Part shown: positions 27,301 through 35,266 of the stretch, piece after piece
Layout of the letters: every line of letters starts with the position of its first letter
How positions within the stretch are numbered: the stretch's first letter is position 1
NCBI GenBank assembly: GCA_944323205.1
Contig: CALURO010000014.1
Location: forward strand, 1 to 51,847
Length of the DNA stretch: 51,847 nt
Direction of reading: 5' to 3'
Origin: an uncultured Mucispirillum sp.
Lineage (GTDB): Bacteria; Chrysiogenota; Deferribacteres; Deferribacterales; Mucispirillaceae
Made by a program: the position numbers and the translations under genes
The notes under the pieces: model-generated
Told to the model about the DNA's origin: nothing
Database searches by the model: none
The model's input: only the letters and a program-made list of their open reading frames with translations

Positions 27301-27518
27301 GGTATGCTTTTTAATACCCTTTCCTGCCTGTCAATAACTTCTTTTTCCATATCATAGGGAGATGCACCAGTCCATGTTGTGCGTATAGTAATTTGAGGAT
27401 ATTCTATATTTGGGATAAGGCGGTAAGGCATATTCATTACTGCCTGCATACCAAAAAGAACTACAAAAAAGATTGCTACTAATACTTTTACTGGGTTATT
27501 TAATGCATACTTAATCAT
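24348..27518 (-). CDS. RND efflux transporter, AcrB/MdtB-type inner-membrane pump
   Basis: 1056 residues with the RND layout: one N-terminal helix, a large periplasmic region, six helices, and the same repeated. Recognisable parts: NMPYRLIPNIEYPQITIRT at the N-terminus, VERVQG-like IERVQGVADMTYWGGR, the TM4 stretch SLAGIAFSVGMLVDNSIVVLENI with the acidic proton-relay pair, AILASTLTTVAVFLPVAF, and the C-terminal GTVVNNPILIVY and TRIRPISMSTATSLFGMLPL. It exports hydrophobic compounds by H+ antiport. It follows its adaptor gene by 4 bp. No TolC-type channel is in the window. Confidence 0.93.
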   Translation of the reverse strand: MIKYALNNPVKVLVAIFFVVLFGMQAVMNMPYRLIPNIEYPQITIRTTWTGASPYDMEKEVIDRQERVLKSIPGLTEFESTAMEGRCNVKLTFDLSVNVDDAILLVSNKLDEVKGYPDDIDKPTIRSADSDSFASVELMLTTVDGNPRSVDEYLSYFEEIIKPYIERVQGVADMTYWGGRSKQVQITVDPYKMGAYNISLSQIINAIDKENIDVSAGTRAYGAKDYRFRTMGEGETPEDIANIVIVSSDNSRLKLGDVAHVDYGYEKKDSFVRYNNRNAMNIGIIAQAGYNILDLTNDLEKVINDLNSTILKDNGLEFVWIADQRGYILNAVSLVKSNIIEGGLLAVIVLLVFLRSIRSTLVIATTIPICIVGTFFIMNALGRTLNVISLAGIAFSVGMLVDNSIVVLENIDRHMKMGKNAVTAAYDAVREVWGAILASTLTTVAVFLPVAFIKEEAGQLFGDIAIAVSSAVGLSLIVSVLVIPVATKVIYEKTDKLHFNSNLKFYNKIKHFNEIVGNIGSKVVNITVGISDKINAKVSTRLIVVIGLTAASLISAYVLMPKMDYLPLGNKNMIETKLTVPPGISLAERRNIGNFFYKELEPYMQQDLNGYPQINTFGFIGGSNVRTILTSTDEQRAGDYKPLLQSIVDQIPGVRGSTSQSPLFKVGGGQGNEFKMNVSGNMSYNQLISIVQLIQSRIYQEMSDVQMQISPSANPVYPEVQLNPDREAIMASGLTTEEVGIAVDVYLDGRKVGEFKDPEIGNIDISLRGPYEEKETGNMETNPTEVSEFVVNSSSGLAVPIVNLFEVKEVLGVERIRRFNSQRAFEFKITLQKGMVLEELRDNIMNKVIEPMRAEGILNGIIISTSGASSKLESAKNALSGNFILAVIITYFLMAALLNNFVYPLIILFSIPLAATGGFMGLALTDLFIAEQPLDIITMLGFIMLVGTVVNNPILIVYQSLNYIKLGMSGKAAVRLALKTRIRPISMSTATSLFGMLPLVIAPGAGSELYRGMGSVILGGLALATVFTMFVIPALLSFFLDKVPGNDSLPEGYIDD

Positions 27519-27522
27519 AAAA

Positions 27523-28611
27523 TCAGCCTATTTTAGAAGTTATTTTAATTTTTACACCATTATTTACTGCATTATTACCGTCTAATACTATCTGGTCATC
27601 TTTTTTAAGTGAACCTTCTGTTATGGAGCTTACTGCTGCATAGCCACCGTTATAGCCTATGATTTTCACCGGGATAAATCTTACACGCTCATCTTCTAAT
27701 ACTTTAAACACACCCTTGACACTGTTACGCTCTACTACTGCATCGCGCGGAACTAATAAAGAATTGATTTTACTGCCTGATGGGATTAAGGCTATTACTA
27801 ACACGCCCTCTTTTAAATCTGGGTCCTGACCTAAATCTATTCTTGTTAAAAATAATCTGGTGGCAGGGTCGCCTTTTGAGTTGATTGATAATACTTTACC
27901 GCTGTATTCTTTACGGCTTGTTTTCACTGTTACATGCTGGCCTGCCTTTATATAGGGAAGTACTGTCTCGGGAATATATACTTTTGCTTCATATGTTAAG
28001 GTGGCTACTCCTGCTACTACTCCACCTGAATTTACCCATTCACCTACTTCCACATTTTTACTAATTACTACTCCTTTTAAGGGTGATTTGATTACCATCT
28101 TCTCTTTCTGAGTTTCAAGCTGCTTCTGCTGGGATATGGCTGATGTATATACACTCTGTGCATTACTATAATCTGTTAAGGAGTCTTGATATTTCTGCTG
28201 AGATATTGAGTTTTGGCTGTATAATATTTTATTACGGTTAAAATCTCTTAATGCTTTATCTAAATTAGCTTTCGCCTGCTTGGTAGCTGCTACGGCACTT
28301 GATATACTGTAGCTTAGTAAACTATCATCTAAACTTGCTAATGGCTGACCTATTTCTACTGCATCACCCTCATTTACATATACTTTTAGCACTTTACCTG
28401 CACTTTCTGCTGCCACTTCTGAACTTTCACTAAAATAGGCTGAGCCTGTTATCATCATTGTAGGGGATGTCATTCCTTCGGATACTTTCTCTACTGTTAC
28501 TAATACTACTCGCTCTTTACTGACTGATGAACCTGCCTGTTTAGTTTGTGCTGATAATGTAAATGGAATAATAAATAAAATGGTTAATATTATTAAAAAG
28601 TATTTTTTCAT
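27523..28611 (-). CDS. RND periplasmic adaptor (membrane fusion protein)
   Basis: 362 residues. A signal peptide (MKKYFLIILTILFIIPFTLSA) is followed by the split lipoyl domain (GKVLKVYVNEGDAVEIGQPLASLDDS and MVIKSPLKGVVISKNVEVGEWV), a helical hairpin between them (ANLDKALRDFNRNKILYSQNSISQQKYQDS), and beta-barrel and membrane-proximal domains. It links the inner-membrane pump to an outer-membrane channel. I start at the ATG opening the signal peptide, preceded by GGGG, 18 codons inside the longest frame. It is first in a two-gene operon with the pump. Confidence 0.92.
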   Translation of the reverse strand: MKKYFLIILTILFIIPFTLSAQTKQAGSSVSKERVVLVTVEKVSEGMTSPTMMITGSAYFSESSEVAAESAGKVLKVYVNEGDAVEIGQPLASLDDSLLSYSISSAVAATKQAKANLDKALRDFNRNKILYSQNSISQQKYQDSLTDYSNAQSVYTSAISQQKQLETQKEKMVIKSPLKGVVISKNVEVGEWVNSGGVVAGVATLTYEAKVYIPETVLPYIKAGQHVTVKTSRKEYSGKVLSINSKGDPATRLFLTRIDLGQDPDLKEGVLVIALIPSGSKINSLLVPRDAVVERNSVKGVFKVLEDERVRFIPVKIIGYNGGYAAVSSITEGSLKKDDQIVLDGNNAVNNGVKIKITSKIG

Positions 28612-28743
28612 AACACAGCCCCATAACACTGACATATATATTAATAGATTACCATAATAAGTCAAAGTTCAATAATTTTACAAGTAAAAATTAATATATA
28701 AGTAGTATTATGAAAGCTTAAAGTTACATTTTAAATTATAAAA

Positions 28744-30810
28744 TTATCTTAATGCCCGCATAGAGTTTAATAATGCAAGTAATGCAACACCTACATCACC
28801 AAATACTGCTATCCACATCGAAGCAATATCAAATAAACCTAAAATTATAAAAAGCACCTTAATAGTAAGAGCAAAAATAATATTCTGCCATATAATTTTT
28901 TTAGTTTTTTTAGCAACTTTTACAGCATCTACAAGTTTCATTAAAGAATCATTCATTATAACTACATCTGCTGTTTCAATAGCTGCGTCACTTCCAGCTG
29001 CTCCCATAGATACACCAACATCTGCCATAGCAAGTACTGGTGCATCATTTATACCATCACCTACAAACAGCGAACTGCCGTTTCCTTTATATTTATCTGC
29101 AAACTCTTTAAATTTTTCTGCCTTATCTTCTGGCAGTAAGTCATAATAATATTCTTTAATACCTGTATCTTTTAATATTGTTTCTGTTGCATATTTATTA
29201 TCACCAGTTAAAACAGTAATATTTTTTATACCTGCTTCATAAAGTTTATTTACTGCCTCAACTGTATCATCTTTTAACTTATCACTTATAACAATATAGC
29301 CTGCATATTCTTTATCTATTACCACATGGGCAACACTGCCTAAAATATTACATACACTTTCATCATGAACAGTATTTGTAAAATGCAGCAGACTGTCATT
29401 TCCAACCATAATTTCTTTATCTTCTATAGATACTTTTACTCCCCTGCCGCTTATTTCTTCATATTCTTTAATAGAATAATCTATATTTCCTGCATATTCT
29501 ACAATAGAGCGGGCTATCGGGTGGCTTGATTTACTCTCTGCAACAGCTGCATATTTTACAATTTCATCTTCTGAATATCTACCAAAAGATTTTACTTCTG
29601 TTACTGTAAAAATACCTTTTGTAAGAGTACCTGTTTTATCAAAAGCAACAGCCTGAATATTAGAAAGAGCTTCAAGATAGTTTGCACCTTTTACTAATAT
29701 ACCTTTTTTAGATGCTCCACCAATTCCGCCAAAATAGCCAAGCGGCACACTTATAATCAATGCACAAGGGCAGGATACAACTAATGCTACTAATGCACGG
29801 TAAAGCCACTGGCTAAATGAGCCCATATCTAAAAGCGGTGGCACAACAGCTATTGCAAAAGCAATAAAAAATACGATAGGTGTATAATATGATGCAAATT
29901 TAGTAATAAAAGTTTCTGTTTTTGCTTTATTAGCAGCAGCATTTTCCACCATATCTAAAATTTTTGATGCTGAGCTTTCTGCAAATATTTTTTCTACCTG
30001 CACTTCTATCATACCTGTTAAACTAATCATACCAGATAATACTTTATCGCCAATTTCTGCCCCTCGTGGCACTGATTCACCAGTTAATGCTCTTGTATCA
30101 AGAGTAGTTTTCCCTTTTATAATTATTCCATCAAGAGCTATTTTTTCTCCCGGTTTTACAACTATAGTTTCGCCTATATTAACTATTTCTGGGTCAACTC
30201 TATATTCCTGACCATCTCTTATCACAACTGCATAATCTGGCCTTATTTCTAAAAGAGATTTAATAGAACGGCGGCTTCTATTAACTGCTAAATCCTGAAA
30301 AAACTCTCCAGCCCTGTAAAAAAGCATAACACCAACAGCTTCTTCATGGCTGCCTATTGCCCAGGCTGCAAGTGTGGCAAATGTCATAAGAAAATTTTCA
30401 TCAAATATTTTGCCGTGGCGGAGATTTTTTATAGATGCTAATATTACATCTTTTCCTGCAATTAAATAAACTATCACTAATACTGCATAGCTTAAATATG
30501 AAAGTGGCGGTGTTTGAAAAATATGCAGCATATAAAACCCAGCACCAAAAGCAGCAAGAAGAACACCTAAAAGTATTAATTCATTTTTTACATTAAAACT
30601 TTCTTCCTGCTTTTGCTCATGAATTACAACACCTTTTTCTATTTCATCAACAGTTTCCTGCACTTTATGAATATTATCTGTGTCTATCATTAATGTTTTT
30701 GTGGCAAAAACAACCTTTGCATCTTTTACGCAGTCAAGGTTTTTTATACCCTCTTCTATTTTTGCTGCACAAAATGGACAATCTAAATTTTCAAGCATAT
30801 ACTTTTTCAT
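28744..30810 (-). CDS. cadA: Zn2+/Cd2+/Pb2+-type P1B ATPase (CadA/ZntA family)
   Basis: 688 residues. An N-terminal heavy-metal domain (LENLDCPFCAAKIEEGI) has a CxxC site. The membrane part contains SCPCALIIS (Cys347-Pro-Cys349), the transition-metal motif. The phosphorylation site is Asp391 in AFDKTGTLTKG, with TGES, SSHPIARSI (HP motif) and GDGINDAPVLAMADVGVSMG. It ends with MRALR. It exports divalent soft metals using ATP. The start is the ATG with AGAGGT upstream, four bases after the repressor's stop codon. Confidence 0.93.
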   Translation of the reverse strand: MKKYMLENLDCPFCAAKIEEGIKNLDCVKDAKVVFATKTLMIDTDNIHKVQETVDEIEKGVVIHEQKQEESFNVKNELILLGVLLAAFGAGFYMLHIFQTPPLSYLSYAVLVIVYLIAGKDVILASIKNLRHGKIFDENFLMTFATLAAWAIGSHEEAVGVMLFYRAGEFFQDLAVNRSRRSIKSLLEIRPDYAVVIRDGQEYRVDPEIVNIGETIVVKPGEKIALDGIIIKGKTTLDTRALTGESVPRGAEIGDKVLSGMISLTGMIEVQVEKIFAESSASKILDMVENAAANKAKTETFITKFASYYTPIVFFIAFAIAVVPPLLDMGSFSQWLYRALVALVVSCPCALIISVPLGYFGGIGGASKKGILVKGANYLEALSNIQAVAFDKTGTLTKGIFTVTEVKSFGRYSEDEIVKYAAVAESKSSHPIARSIVEYAGNIDYSIKEYEEISGRGVKVSIEDKEIMVGNDSLLHFTNTVHDESVCNILGSVAHVVIDKEYAGYIVISDKLKDDTVEAVNKLYEAGIKNITVLTGDNKYATETILKDTGIKEYYYDLLPEDKAEKFKEFADKYKGNGSSLFVGDGINDAPVLAMADVGVSMGAAGSDAAIETADVVIMNDSLMKLVDAVKVAKKTKKIIWQNIIFALTIKVLFIILGLFDIASMWIAVFGDVGVALLALLNSMRALR

Positions 30811-30814
30811 AATA

Positions 30815-31162
30815 CTACCTCTTTTCATTAATGTGCTCTAATCCCATTAAAAGCACCCCTGTAATATGGTCATCATCAAGGCTGTAATATACATTTTTTC
30901 CTTCCTGCCTTGATTTTACAATACCTGTCTGCCTTAAAAACCTAAGCTGTTGTGACACTGTGGACTGTTTTAAAGACAAGGCGGCACATATATCATATAC
31001 ACAAAGCTCCACTTCTTTTAAGGCAAATAAAATTTTTATCCTTGTAGTATCTGCAAACACTTTATAAAAAAGTTCCAGTGCTACAAAAGAATATTCAGAA
31101 GGCAGGCTTTCCCTTGCTGCATGCACTGCTTCTGCATCAATTATTTTACTGTCATCTCCCAT
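30815..31162 (-). CDS. ArsR/SmtB-family metal-responsive repressor (CadC/SmtB type)
   Basis: 115 residues. A winged helix-turn-helix: KVFADTTRIKILFALKEVELCVYDICAAL then LKQSTVSQQLRFLRQTGIVKSRQEGKNVYYSL. The C-terminal helix carries the complete alpha-5 zinc site with SmtB spacing: Asp97, His99, His110 and Glu113. Two cysteines (54 and 59) sit near the alpha-3 position where CadC has ELCVCDL. It represses its own operon with cadA until Zn/Cd/Pb binds. AGGAG precedes the ATG. A perfect palindrome lies across its promoter. Confidence 0.93.
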   Translation of the reverse strand: MGDDSKIIDAEAVHAARESLPSEYSFVALELFYKVFADTTRIKILFALKEVELCVYDICAALSLKQSTVSQQLRFLRQTGIVKSRQEGKNVYYSLDDDHITGVLLMGLEHINEKR

Positions 31163-31195
31163 AAAAAACTCCTAATGTTATAACATCACTTCATC

Positions 31196-31215
31196 ATATC
31201 ATTATATAATGATAT
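31196..31215. promoter_or_regulatory. Operator palindrome for the ArsR/SmtB repressor
   Basis: ATATCATTATATAATGATAT is a perfect 20-bp palindrome. It covers the -10 end and the start point of the repressor/cadA promoter on the minus strand. AT-rich inverted repeats of this form are the usual ArsR-family operators. It also lies about 20 bases upstream of the divergent response-regulator promoter. Confidence 0.8.
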
Positions 31216-31241
31216 ATAAATCTAAAAGTTATACTTGTCAA
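31213..31241 (-). promoter_or_regulatory. Promoter of the arsR-cadA operon
   Basis: On the minus strand TTGACA (31236-31241), 17 bases, TATATA (31213-31218). The -10 box overlaps the operator palindrome. Start would be about 45 bases before the repressor ATG. Confidence 0.7.
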
Positions 31242-31263
31242 GAAGAAAAAATCAATGTATATA
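31235..31263 (+). promoter_or_regulatory. Putative promoter of the two-component system, possibly leaderless
   Basis: TTGTCA (31235-31240), 17 bases, TATATA (31258-31263), nine bases before the ATG at 31273. The -35 box shares bases with the -35 box of the divergent arsR promoter, so the two may compete. Confidence 0.45.
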
Positions 31264-31272
31264 TATTTTATT

Positions 31273-31968
31273 ATGAGTGATAAAATTAATATATTAATCG
31301 TCGAAGACGAAATCAAAGTTGCGGAAACAATCAAGTCCTACTTAGAAAAAGAAGGCTTTAATGCTTCTTTTGCTATATTAGGCTCAGCAGCGGTTAACAT
31401 TTTAAATGAGAAAACATTTAATTTGATTATCCTTGACTTAATGCTGCCAGATATTTCTGGTGAAGAAATTTGTAAAATGGTTAGAAAAACAAGCGATGTA
31501 CCTATCATCGTCCTAACTGCAAAAAGTTCTGAGGATTCAAAAGTTAATGTTTTAAATACTGGTGCTGATGATTATCTTATTAAGCCGGTTTCTCCTAGGG
31601 AGCTGGTGGCAAGAGTTAAAGCTGTGCTGCGTCGTGCAGGGCTTTTCAGTGAAAATAGTGCTGTGCTTTATAATGACGGCTTATCTATTGACTTTACTTC
31701 AAGGACTGTTAAGAAAAATGATACTGAAATCACCTTAACACCTAATGAGTATAAACTGCTGAAGTTTCTTGCCCAAAATGCTGGCAGATATTTTTCAAGG
31801 GAAGATTTAATTGAAGGAGCAATCGGTGCTAAATATGACGGATATGACAGAGCAGTTGATTCTCACATTAAAAATCTTCGCCAGAAAATTGAAGATAACC
31901 CGAAAAACCCTAAATATATCGTTACTCAATACGGTGTAGGTTATAAATTTGCCGGGACTAAAATATGA
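31273..31968 (+). CDS. OmpR/PhoB-family response regulator
   Basis: 231 residues. The receiver domain has acidic residues in LIVEDEIKV, the phosphorylation Asp55 in LIILDLMLPDI, Thr in IVLTAKS and Lys in YLIKPVSPRELVARV. The C-terminal winged helix ends EDNPKNPKYIVTQYGVGYKF. It controls transcription when phosphorylated by the partner kinase. I take the ATG at 31273 because MSDKINILIVEDE fits the family; an ATG six codons upstream is possible and neither has a clear ribosome binding site. It overlaps the kinase start by four bases. Confidence 0.92.
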   Translation: MSDKINILIVEDEIKVAETIKSYLEKEGFNASFAILGSAAVNILNEKTFNLIILDLMLPDISGEEICKMVRKTSDVPIIVLTAKSSEDSKVNVLNTGADDYLIKPVSPRELVARVKAVLRRAGLFSENSAVLYNDGLSIDFTSRTVKKNDTEITLTPNEYKLLKFLAQNAGRYFSREDLIEGAIGAKYDGYDRAVDSHIKNLRQKIEDNPKNPKYIVTQYGVGYKFAGTKI

Positions 31969-33302
31969 AATTAAGCATTAAAAAGCAGTTCCTTTTGCTT
32001 TTTCTGCTTGTTACTGTTGTTTCGCTTTTTATTCTGTCCTTTATGCTTAGAACAACTATTGACAGTTGCTTCTATGACTATAAATGGGCAGAACAAAGCA
32101 AAATATTTGACTTAATAGTATCCCGCCTTGAAACATTTTATGCTGAGCATAAATCATGGGATAATTTTAACGGCAACGAAATAGGCAAGCTTGCTATGAA
32201 AGAAGGCTGTTATTTTACCTTATATGACAATGAAGGTAAATTAATATGGACTTCCGAGCATACTATTTCTGCCAGAAATAATACATCAGTAGTCCATAGA
32301 TACTGGCGTAATATCTACCCTGTAAATTATAAAAACCAAATGAAAGGCAAAGTATATATTGTACAGTTTACTGACAGCCTTTTTACTCCAAAAGATATTA
32401 CTTTTAAAGAAAGTATTCTTACATACATATTAATATCATTAATTATAGCATTACTTTTATCTCTGCCATTTATTATGATATTATCATCACGGTTTTCAAG
32501 CCCTATTACATATCTGCAGAAAAAAGCAGAAAATATGATAAAAGGCGATTTGACTACTGAAATAAAAGTTGCATCATCTACTACGGAAATTGTTAAGCTT
32601 TCCATATCACTTGACAGGCTGAGAAAATCATTACTGCAGCAGGAAGAGTTAAGAAAACAGCTTGCATCAAATATTTCTCATGAGCTTAGAACTCCGTTAA
32701 ATGTTATACAAAACCAGTTAGAAGCTATAATTGACGGCATTTTTGAGCCAACAGAAGAAAGGCTTGATGGTCTTTTACAGGAAGTTATAAGACTTACAAG
32801 CTTAGTGGGCGAGCTTGAAAAAATTACAACAATAGAATCACATGATTTTATACCAGATATAAAAGATGTAAAACTTGCATCTGTTGTTGAAAATGTATGC
32901 TCTACTTTTGAAGCAGCATTTAGAAGAAAAAATATTGATTTAATTACAAAACTGCAAAAAGGTATAATAGTTAAAGCTCAGGAAGATAAACTTATACAGC
33001 TTATTATTAATATTGTAAATAATGCTTTAAAATATACAGACCATGGCAGTGTAACAGTAAGTACTTATATGGAAAATGACCATGCAGTATTTGAAGTAAC
33101 AGATACTGGGGTTGGTTTATCAGAAGATGATAAAGTAAAAATCTTTGAAAGGTTTTACAGAGTAGAAAAATCACGGAATAGAAATACTGGCGGTGCTGGA
33201 CTTGGTCTTTCTATTGTGAAAAATATTGCAGATGCACACGGCTGGGAAATAATTGTGGAAAGTGATGGGAAATCAGGTACTACTTTTAAAGTAAATTTTT
33301 AA
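31965..33302 (+). CDS. Sensor histidine kinase
   Basis: 445 residues. TM1 at about 8-27, an extracytoplasmic part of about 120 residues, TM2 at about 150-173, a HAMP-like linker (FSSPITYLQKKAENMIKGD), then HisKA with His239 in SNISHELRTPLNVI. The ATPase domain has the N box IVNNALKYTDHG, DTGVGLS, FERFYRVEKSR and GGAGLGLSIV. Its place opposite arsR-cadA suggests envelope or metal stress sensing, which is inference. No terminator is obvious downstream. Confidence 0.93.
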   Translation: MKLSIKKQFLLLFLLVTVVSLFILSFMLRTTIDSCFYDYKWAEQSKIFDLIVSRLETFYAEHKSWDNFNGNEIGKLAMKEGCYFTLYDNEGKLIWTSEHTISARNNTSVVHRYWRNIYPVNYKNQMKGKVYIVQFTDSLFTPKDITFKESILTYILISLIIALLLSLPFIMILSSRFSSPITYLQKKAENMIKGDLTTEIKVASSTTEIVKLSISLDRLRKSLLQQEELRKQLASNISHELRTPLNVIQNQLEAIIDGIFEPTEERLDGLLQEVIRLTSLVGELEKITTIESHDFIPDIKDVKLASVVENVCSTFEAAFRRKNIDLITKLQKGIIVKAQEDKLIQLIINIVNNALKYTDHGSVTVSTYMENDHAVFEVTDTGVGLSEDDKVKIFERFYRVEKSRNRNTGGAGLGLSIVKNIADAHGWEIIVESDGKSGTTFKVNF

Positions 33303-33577
33303 AGATTTAATCTATTTATAAAACAAATAGGTTTTATATTATACTATATTCTGCTTTGAAATGATATAAAACCAACAAATCTTTTGATATTTTAATACTT
33401 TATAAACTATCCTGCTGCTATAAATATTATCTATCAATTTTTTACTAATTATATTTAGCTATTTTGCCTAAAATGTATAAACATTATCATTTATGAACAA
33501 ATTAAGGAAAAATGTTTATTTCAAGTTGCATCAAATAATTTACTAATTTATTATATATATAATTTACAGGAGATAAG
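33303..33577. other. Intergenic region with inverted repeats
   Basis: 275 AT-rich bases. CTATTT and AAATAG (33311-33330) form a small hairpin just after the kinase stop. GGTTTTATA near 33330 and TATAAAACC near 33366 form a longer inverted repeat that could end the kinase transcript. The 3' part holds the flavoprotein promoter. No open frame of note. Confidence 0.4.
33526..33554 (+). promoter_or_regulatory. Putative promoter of the CrtI-like flavoprotein
   Basis: TTGCAT (33526-33531), 17 bases, TATTAT (33549-33554), about 17 bases before a CAGGAG ribosome binding site. Confidence 0.45.
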
Positions 33578-35197
33578 ATGAAATACGATGTTATTATAAT
33601 TGGTGGTGGTCTGGGTGGGCTTACTGCTGGTGCAGTTTTATCAAAAAAAGGCAAAAAAGTGCTGCTTATTGAACAGCATTTTATGACAGGCGGAGCAGCT
33701 ACAGTATTTAAAAGAAAAGATATTAATATTGAAGTAGGGCTTCATGAAATGGATTATGGTCAGCATGGCTATGATGCAAAAAGAGATTTATTTGATTTTT
33801 TAGAACTTGAAAAAAAAGTAGAATTTATAAGCCTGCCTGAAACATGGGAGATAGTAGATAATAATGAAAAATATATAGTACCTGAAGGTATTGAAGAAGC
33901 AAAAAAATATTTAATATCTAAATTTCCCCATGAAGAAAAAGGTATTAATAAATACTTTAAAAAAATGAAAAATATTGCATACACAATGGGAACAATACCT
34001 TATGATATGAACTTTTTTCAGTTTCTAGCATATCCTTTTGTGAAACTTCCAAGACTTATTAAATATTATTTTGACCAAAAATCAACTGGTGAAATGCTTG
34101 ATGAAATAATCAAAGATGATAAATTAAAAAGACTTCTAAATGCCAACTTGGTATATTATCACGATAACCCATATGAATTTTGCTGGCATTATCATGCTCT
34201 TGCTCAATATAATTATTACAATGGAGCAAAATATATTAAAGGCGGCAGCTATTCTTTAAGCACTGCTCTTGCTGAAATTATTACAGAAAACGGCGGTACA
34301 GTTGAAACAATGTGCACTGTTGAAAAAGTGATTGTAGAAAACGGGACAGCTAAAGGTGTTATATATAAAAACAAAAGAACAAAAGAAGATATTACTGTAA
34401 ACTCTGAATATGTTATAGCAAACTGCTCACCTAATCTGCTTTATGATACAATGGTTGATGAAAAATATAAAGATAAGAGTTTAGATGAATTTAAAGAATC
34501 TTCATCGCTTTATACTGTTTATATAATATTTAATCAGAAATTAAAAGATGTATATAAAAACCATGCATATTCTACATTTATCTGCGAAGATAACCAGTTT
34601 AAAAAGCCATTCAGCCAAATGGGTAAAGGGTTAAAAAATATAAATATTGAAGACAGAGGTTTTGTATTCGTTGATTATGGTGTAATAGATTCTGGTCTTA
34701 ATATTAAGGCTGATGATAAAAGAAGTGTTGGAGTATTCTGCGGAGCATCATATCTTGATGAATGGGATAATATGCCAAAGGAGGCATATCTTGCAAAAAA
34801 AGCAAAACTTGCTGAAGATTTATTTAAAAAAGCAGAAAAATATTTTCCTAATCTAAAAGATTATGTTGAATATTTTGAAGTATCTACCCCTAAAACTATT
34901 AAAAGATATATGAAAACTCCACTTGGCAATGCTTACGGCTATGCAAATAATACTTACTTAAGAAAAGGAAGAGTGCCTAGATTTTCTAGCACTATTAAAA
35001 ATCTGCTGTTTACTGGTGCTTATTCTTTCCCCGGCGGTGGTTTCACAGGTGCACTTATAAGTGGATATTTTGCCGCAAATAATGTAATAGAGCCACAGTG
35101 GAAACATATTATCCGCAGAACAGTATTATCTACTGCTGTATTAATATTATTATTTACTTCTCCAATATGGCTGAAAGGATTATTTAATTTATTTTAA
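33578..35197 (+). CDS. FAD-dependent oxidoreductase of the CrtI/phytoene desaturase-like superfamily
   Basis: 539 residues. The N-terminal dinucleotide motif is VIIIGGGLGGLTAGAVLSKKG, then LLIEQHFMTGGAATVF, both typical of the CrtI/carotenoid isomerase/retinol saturase group. The C-terminal motif LLFTGAYSFPGGGFTGALISGYFAAN closes the FAD site. A final hydrophobic helix (TVLSTAVLILLFTSPIW) suggests membrane attachment. No carotenoid genes are in the window, so the substrate is unknown; a lipid or polyprenyl desaturation/saturation is possible. It stands alone between its promoter and a shared terminator. Confidence 0.85.
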   Translation: MKYDVIIIGGGLGGLTAGAVLSKKGKKVLLIEQHFMTGGAATVFKRKDINIEVGLHEMDYGQHGYDAKRDLFDFLELEKKVEFISLPETWEIVDNNEKYIVPEGIEEAKKYLISKFPHEEKGINKYFKKMKNIAYTMGTIPYDMNFFQFLAYPFVKLPRLIKYYFDQKSTGEMLDEIIKDDKLKRLLNANLVYYHDNPYEFCWHYHALAQYNYYNGAKYIKGGSYSLSTALAEIITENGGTVETMCTVEKVIVENGTAKGVIYKNKRTKEDITVNSEYVIANCSPNLLYDTMVDEKYKDKSLDEFKESSSLYTVYIIFNQKLKDVYKNHAYSTFICEDNQFKKPFSQMGKGLKNINIEDRGFVFVDYGVIDSGLNIKADDKRSVGVFCGASYLDEWDNMPKEAYLAKKAKLAEDLFKKAEKYFPNLKDYVEYFEVSTPKTIKRYMKTPLGNAYGYANNTYLRKGRVPRFSSTIKNLLFTGAYSFPGGGFTGALISGYFAANNVIEPQWKHIIRRTVLSTAVLILLFTSPIWLKGLFNLF

Positions 35198-35215
35198 ACA
35201 GCAGATAAATTTGAT

Positions 35216-35247
35216 ATACAGGCTCCCGTATTATTGAGAGCCTGTAT
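35216..35247. terminator. Bidirectional terminator
   Basis: TACAGGCTC pairs with GAGCCTGTA around a 14-base loop, followed by TTTT on the plus strand. It lies between the convergent flavoprotein and serA genes. Confidence 0.7.
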
Positions 35248-35266
35248 TTTAATGTTATAATATCTA

